From Clostridiales bacterium (GTDB lineage: Bacteria > Bacillota_A > Clostridia > Peptostreptococcales > Anaerovoracaceae), in contig JAAZHB010000061.1 of NCBI GenBank assembly GCA_012510935.1, forward strand, positions 1-16,975: a stretch of DNA of 16,975 nt, written 5' to 3'. The position numbers and the translations under genes are program-made. Shown in pieces: positions 14,967-16,975 of this stretch (its first letter is position 1; every line of letters starts with the position of its first letter). The notes under the pieces are model-generated. The model saw nothing but the letters and a program-made list of their open reading frames with translations, did not search any database and had not been told where the DNA came from.

Positions 14967-14995
14967 TTAATAACAACCATATTCTTCGATTTCAA
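14967..14995 (-). promoter_or_regulatory. Candidate promoter of transketolase genes
   Basis: TTGAAA (14990-14995) and TATTAA (14967-14972) are separated by 17 nt. The -35 box is close to consensus and the -10 box matches four of six bases. The implied start lies some 20 nt before the GTG with its GGAGG site, which agrees with that choice of start codon. Confidence 0.4.
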
Positions 14996-15054
14996 TTCCT
15001 GCTCGTTAAGATGCTCAAATGTCATCTTGCGTGCTGAAAACGGTCTTTTTTATA

Positions 15055-16446
15055 TTACACCCCTAGGAAGAATCCTGCCATAGCAAAATAAGTTCCTAAC
15101 GATATCATATCAGTAATTGATGCCATCATTGGGCCTGACATAAGTGCCGGGTCAAATCCTATCTTCTTTGCAAGCATTGGCAACATTGCTCCGATTAGCT
15201 TTGCAAAAGCAACAATTATCACCATTGCAACGCATACAGTAAGTGCAATCGAAGTAGATTCCTTATCAATAAATACAATTCTCGCAAAATTAATACTAGA
15301 TAAAACAACGCCAATAACAAGACTGACGCGAAATTCCTTCCATAACACTTTCAAAACATCGCTAAGCTCTAACTCACCAGTAGCCATGCCGCGAATAATC
15401 AGTGTTGACGCTTGTGTTCCGCAATTCCCTCCTGTACCCATCAGCATAGGCATATATGTTACTAGTACTATTACACTTGAAAGCGCCTGTTCAAAATTGG
15501 AGATAATACCACCAGTAATAAAATACGAAAACATAAGAAGTATAAGCCATGGAAGACGAGCCTTGACATGCACCCAAACAGACATATCTAGGTAGTCTTT
15601 ATCTTCTCCATCGATAATACCTCCCATACGCTCCATATCCTCGGTAGCTTCTTCTTCAATTACGCTCAAGATATCATCAACTGTTACAATACCAACCAAT
15701 CGTCCTTCGTGATCAACTACTGGAATTGTAAGGTACCCATATTTTTTAAATAGTTCCGAGATTTCTTCCTGGTCAGCATCTACATGTGCAACAATATAAT
15801 CTTCGTGCATCAAATCAGAAACTCTGGTATTCTCATCAGCAATAACCATAGATCTAAGCGAAATGATGCCTGTAAGTTTACGCCCACCATCTAGAACATA
15901 ACAAGTATAAATTGTCTCCGAATCCATGCCCACAGCTTTAATGTGGTCAAGAGCTTCTCTTACTGTCCAGTTTTTCTTTAAGTTGATATAATCTGGTGTC
16001 ATCAAAGACCCTGCGCTATCTTCCTTATATTTTAGGAAGGTATTAATCATTCTACGCTCGTTTTTCGGGGTCTTCTCCAAAATTTTATCTACAAGATTCG
16101 CTGGAAGTTCTTCAAGTACGTCAATCATATCATCGAAATCAAGTTCATCAATGATATATTCAATTTCCGGATCAGTTACAACATTTATTATGTCAACCTG
16201 ATCATCAACATCAAGATTAGCAAATACATCTACAGATATGCTTTTAGGTAGTGTCCTAAAAACTGTTACAGCCTTTGGGATATCATACTCTCTAATTATA
16301 TCTTTCAAAATAATAGCAATATCTACACTATTATATTTCAGAAGCTCGTCTCTACATTGGAAATATCTCTTCTCTTCTAGCAGTTCAAAGATTTTCTCTT
16401 CAGCTTCTTCTATTACTGCATCAATATCAAATTTAATGTTTTCCAT
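15055..16446 (-). CDS. mgtE: Magnesium channel/transporter MgtE
   Basis: The 463-residue protein has the MgtE layout: an N-terminal helical domain (about 1-135), the linking motif 'KEDSAGSLMTPDYI' (141-154), two CBS domains (about 150-263), a plug helix, and five membrane helices (about 297-463). The pore signature 'PMLMGTGGNCGTQAST' (333-348) and 'FDPALMSGP...SITDMISLG' with an acidic residue (D446) match the magnesium-selective channel. Intracellular magnesium binding to the N and CBS domains closes the pore. Many Firmicute mgtE genes sit behind an M-box riboswitch; here only 58 bp separate it from ligA, too little for one. AAGGAGG lies 7 nt before the ATG at 16446. It may be co-transcribed with ligA. 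No clear terminator follows it. Confidence 0.96.
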   Translation of the reverse strand: MENIKFDIDAVIEEAEEKIFELLEEKRYFQCRDELLKYNSVDIAIILKDIIREYDIPKAVTVFRTLPKSISVDVFANLDVDDQVDIINVVTDPEIEYIIDELDFDDMIDVLEELPANLVDKILEKTPKNERRMINTFLKYKEDSAGSLMTPDYINLKKNWTVREALDHIKAVGMDSETIYTCYVLDGGRKLTGIISLRSMVIADENTRVSDLMHEDYIVAHVDADQEEISELFKKYGYLTIPVVDHEGRLVGIVTVDDILSVIEEEATEDMERMGGIIDGEDKDYLDMSVWVHVKARLPWLILLMFSYFITGGIISNFEQALSSVIVLVTYMPMLMGTGGNCGTQASTLIIRGMATGELELSDVLKVLWKEFRVSLVIGVVLSSINFARIVFIDKESTSIALTVCVAMVIIVAFAKLIGAMLPMLAKKIGFDPALMSGPMMASITDMISLGTYFAMAGFFLGV

Positions 16447-16504
16447 AGTATAGCCTCCTTTCTTTCCTTCTATTTATGTAATATAGAAAAGAATCATACT
16501 TAAC

Positions 16505-16975
16505 TTAATTTGCGTCTCTAAGCATTTGAATAACCTCATCCTCATCAATAATAGAAACCCCTAATTCTCTCGCTTTCTCGTTCTTTGAGGATCCCGAACT
16601 CTTATCATTGGTAATAAGGTAAGTCGTTTTAGAAGATACACTTCCTGCAACCTTGCCTCCCTCTTTCTCAATATCAGCTTTCAGGTCTTTTCTATTCTCG
16701 TAGTGATTCAGACTCCCAGTGATAACGAAAATCATTCCACTAAGTCCACTGCCTTGCTCGTCAAAGTTCTCGTCAAGTTCAACTCTATCTAATAGCGCGG
16801 TAATGAGCGCCTTGTTTCTTTCATTATGAAAAAATTTCAAATAATCTTGCGCGAGCACCTCGCCTACACCATTTATCGCAAGAAGACTTTCTTCGTCCAT
16901 GCTCTCAATCCTTGCCCAGCTATTATTACAAGCTCTTCCGATAATGTTTGCAGTTGCGACACCAACGCCATTAAT
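16505..16975 (-). CDS. ligA: NAD-dependent DNA ligase LigA, C-terminal part, 5' end outside window
   Basis: The frame is open from the right edge to the stop, giving 156 residues of the C-terminus. The first part has helix-hairpin-helix motifs ('INGVGVATANIIGRAC', then 'LLAINGVGEVLAQDYLKFFH'). The rest is a BRCT domain (from about residue 77: 'LSGMIFVITGSL', 'ENRKDLKADIEKEGGKV', 'SVSSKTTYLITND', 'KNEKARELGVSIIDEDEVIQML'), the standard order of a bacterial LigA end. LigA seals nicks during replication and repair using NAD. The adenylation, OB and zinc domains lie outside the window, so integrity of the full gene cannot be judged. An ATG at 16900 inside the frame is not the start, because homology continues upstream without a break. 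Confidence 0.95.
   Translation of the reverse strand: MNGVGVATANIIGRACNNSWARIESMDEESLLAINGVGEVLAQDYLKFFHNERNKALITALLDRVELDENFDEQGSGLSGMIFVITGSLNHYENRKDLKADIEKEGGKVAGSVSSKTTYLITNDKSSGSSKNEKARELGVSIIDEDEVIQMLRDAN

Noticed and set aside
14977..15054. Hairpin AAGATG...CATCTT after mgtE as a terminator
   Set aside because: The stem has only 6 bp, a 9-nt loop and no U run on the minus strand, so it is unlikely to terminate transcription.
1..16975. Defence system, mobile element or biosynthetic cluster
   Set aside because: All genes belong to familiar housekeeping families, on one strand, with similar composition; no integrase, transposase, toxin-antitoxin, nuclease-helicase pair or carrier protein was seen.

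Overview
The window looks like ordinary, densely packed core chromosome from a low-GC Gram-positive anaerobe of the Clostridia type. The base composition is AT-rich, strong AGGAGG-type ribosome binding sites are common, the peptidoglycan hydrolase is secreted, transketolase is split, and phosphopantothenate-cysteine ligase is a stand-alone enzyme. A narrower placement (for example the Mogibacterium/Anaerovoracaceae branch) would be a guess. Every supported gene lies on the minus strand, so transcription runs from the right end to the left. I see no tRNA, rRNA, insertion sequence, phage gene, CRISPR array, or other sign of recent transfer.

Right end (about 16975 to 13080): the 3' end of the NAD-dependent DNA ligase gene ligA, then the magnesium channel gene mgtE, then the N- and C-terminal subunits of a split transketolase. 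The two transketolase genes overlap by one base (TAATG). A G-U-rich hairpin after them is a good factor-independent terminator.

Middle (about 13040 to 10490): a polar amino acid ABC importer in the order lipoprotein binding protein, permease, ATPase. It has a plausible extended -10 promoter in front. A hairpin sits between the binding protein and permease genes, where it could raise binding-protein mRNA relative to the rest. A second hairpin follows the ATPase gene.

Left (about 10480 to 1): a well-formed sigma-A-like promoter (TTGAAC, 17 nt, TATAAT) followed by a perfect 16-base palindrome next to the ribosome binding site. It opens a long, closely spaced gene series: ftsE, ftsX, a secreted coiled-coil/M23 peptidoglycan hydrolase, recJ, a membrane-anchored S41 carboxy-terminal protease, a 4'-phosphopantetheinyl transferase, recX, tcdA, coaB, rmuC, a calcineurin-like phosphoesterase, and a diacylglycerol kinase family gene cut by the window edge. 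FtsE, FtsX and the hydrolase form a recognisable cell-separation module in which FtsEX gates a periseptal hydrolase, and the S41 protease could process or turn over such envelope proteins. The rest of the series mixes DNA recombination (recJ, recX, rmuC), CoA/pantetheine chemistry (coaB, phosphopantetheinyl transferase) and tRNA modification (tcdA), a common kind of housekeeping string.

I found no convincing undescribed system. The items most worth a second look are the palindrome at the ftsEX promoter, the intercistronic hairpin in the ABC operon, the odd leader of recJ, and the co-location of the FtsEX hydrolase with a carboxy-terminal protease.
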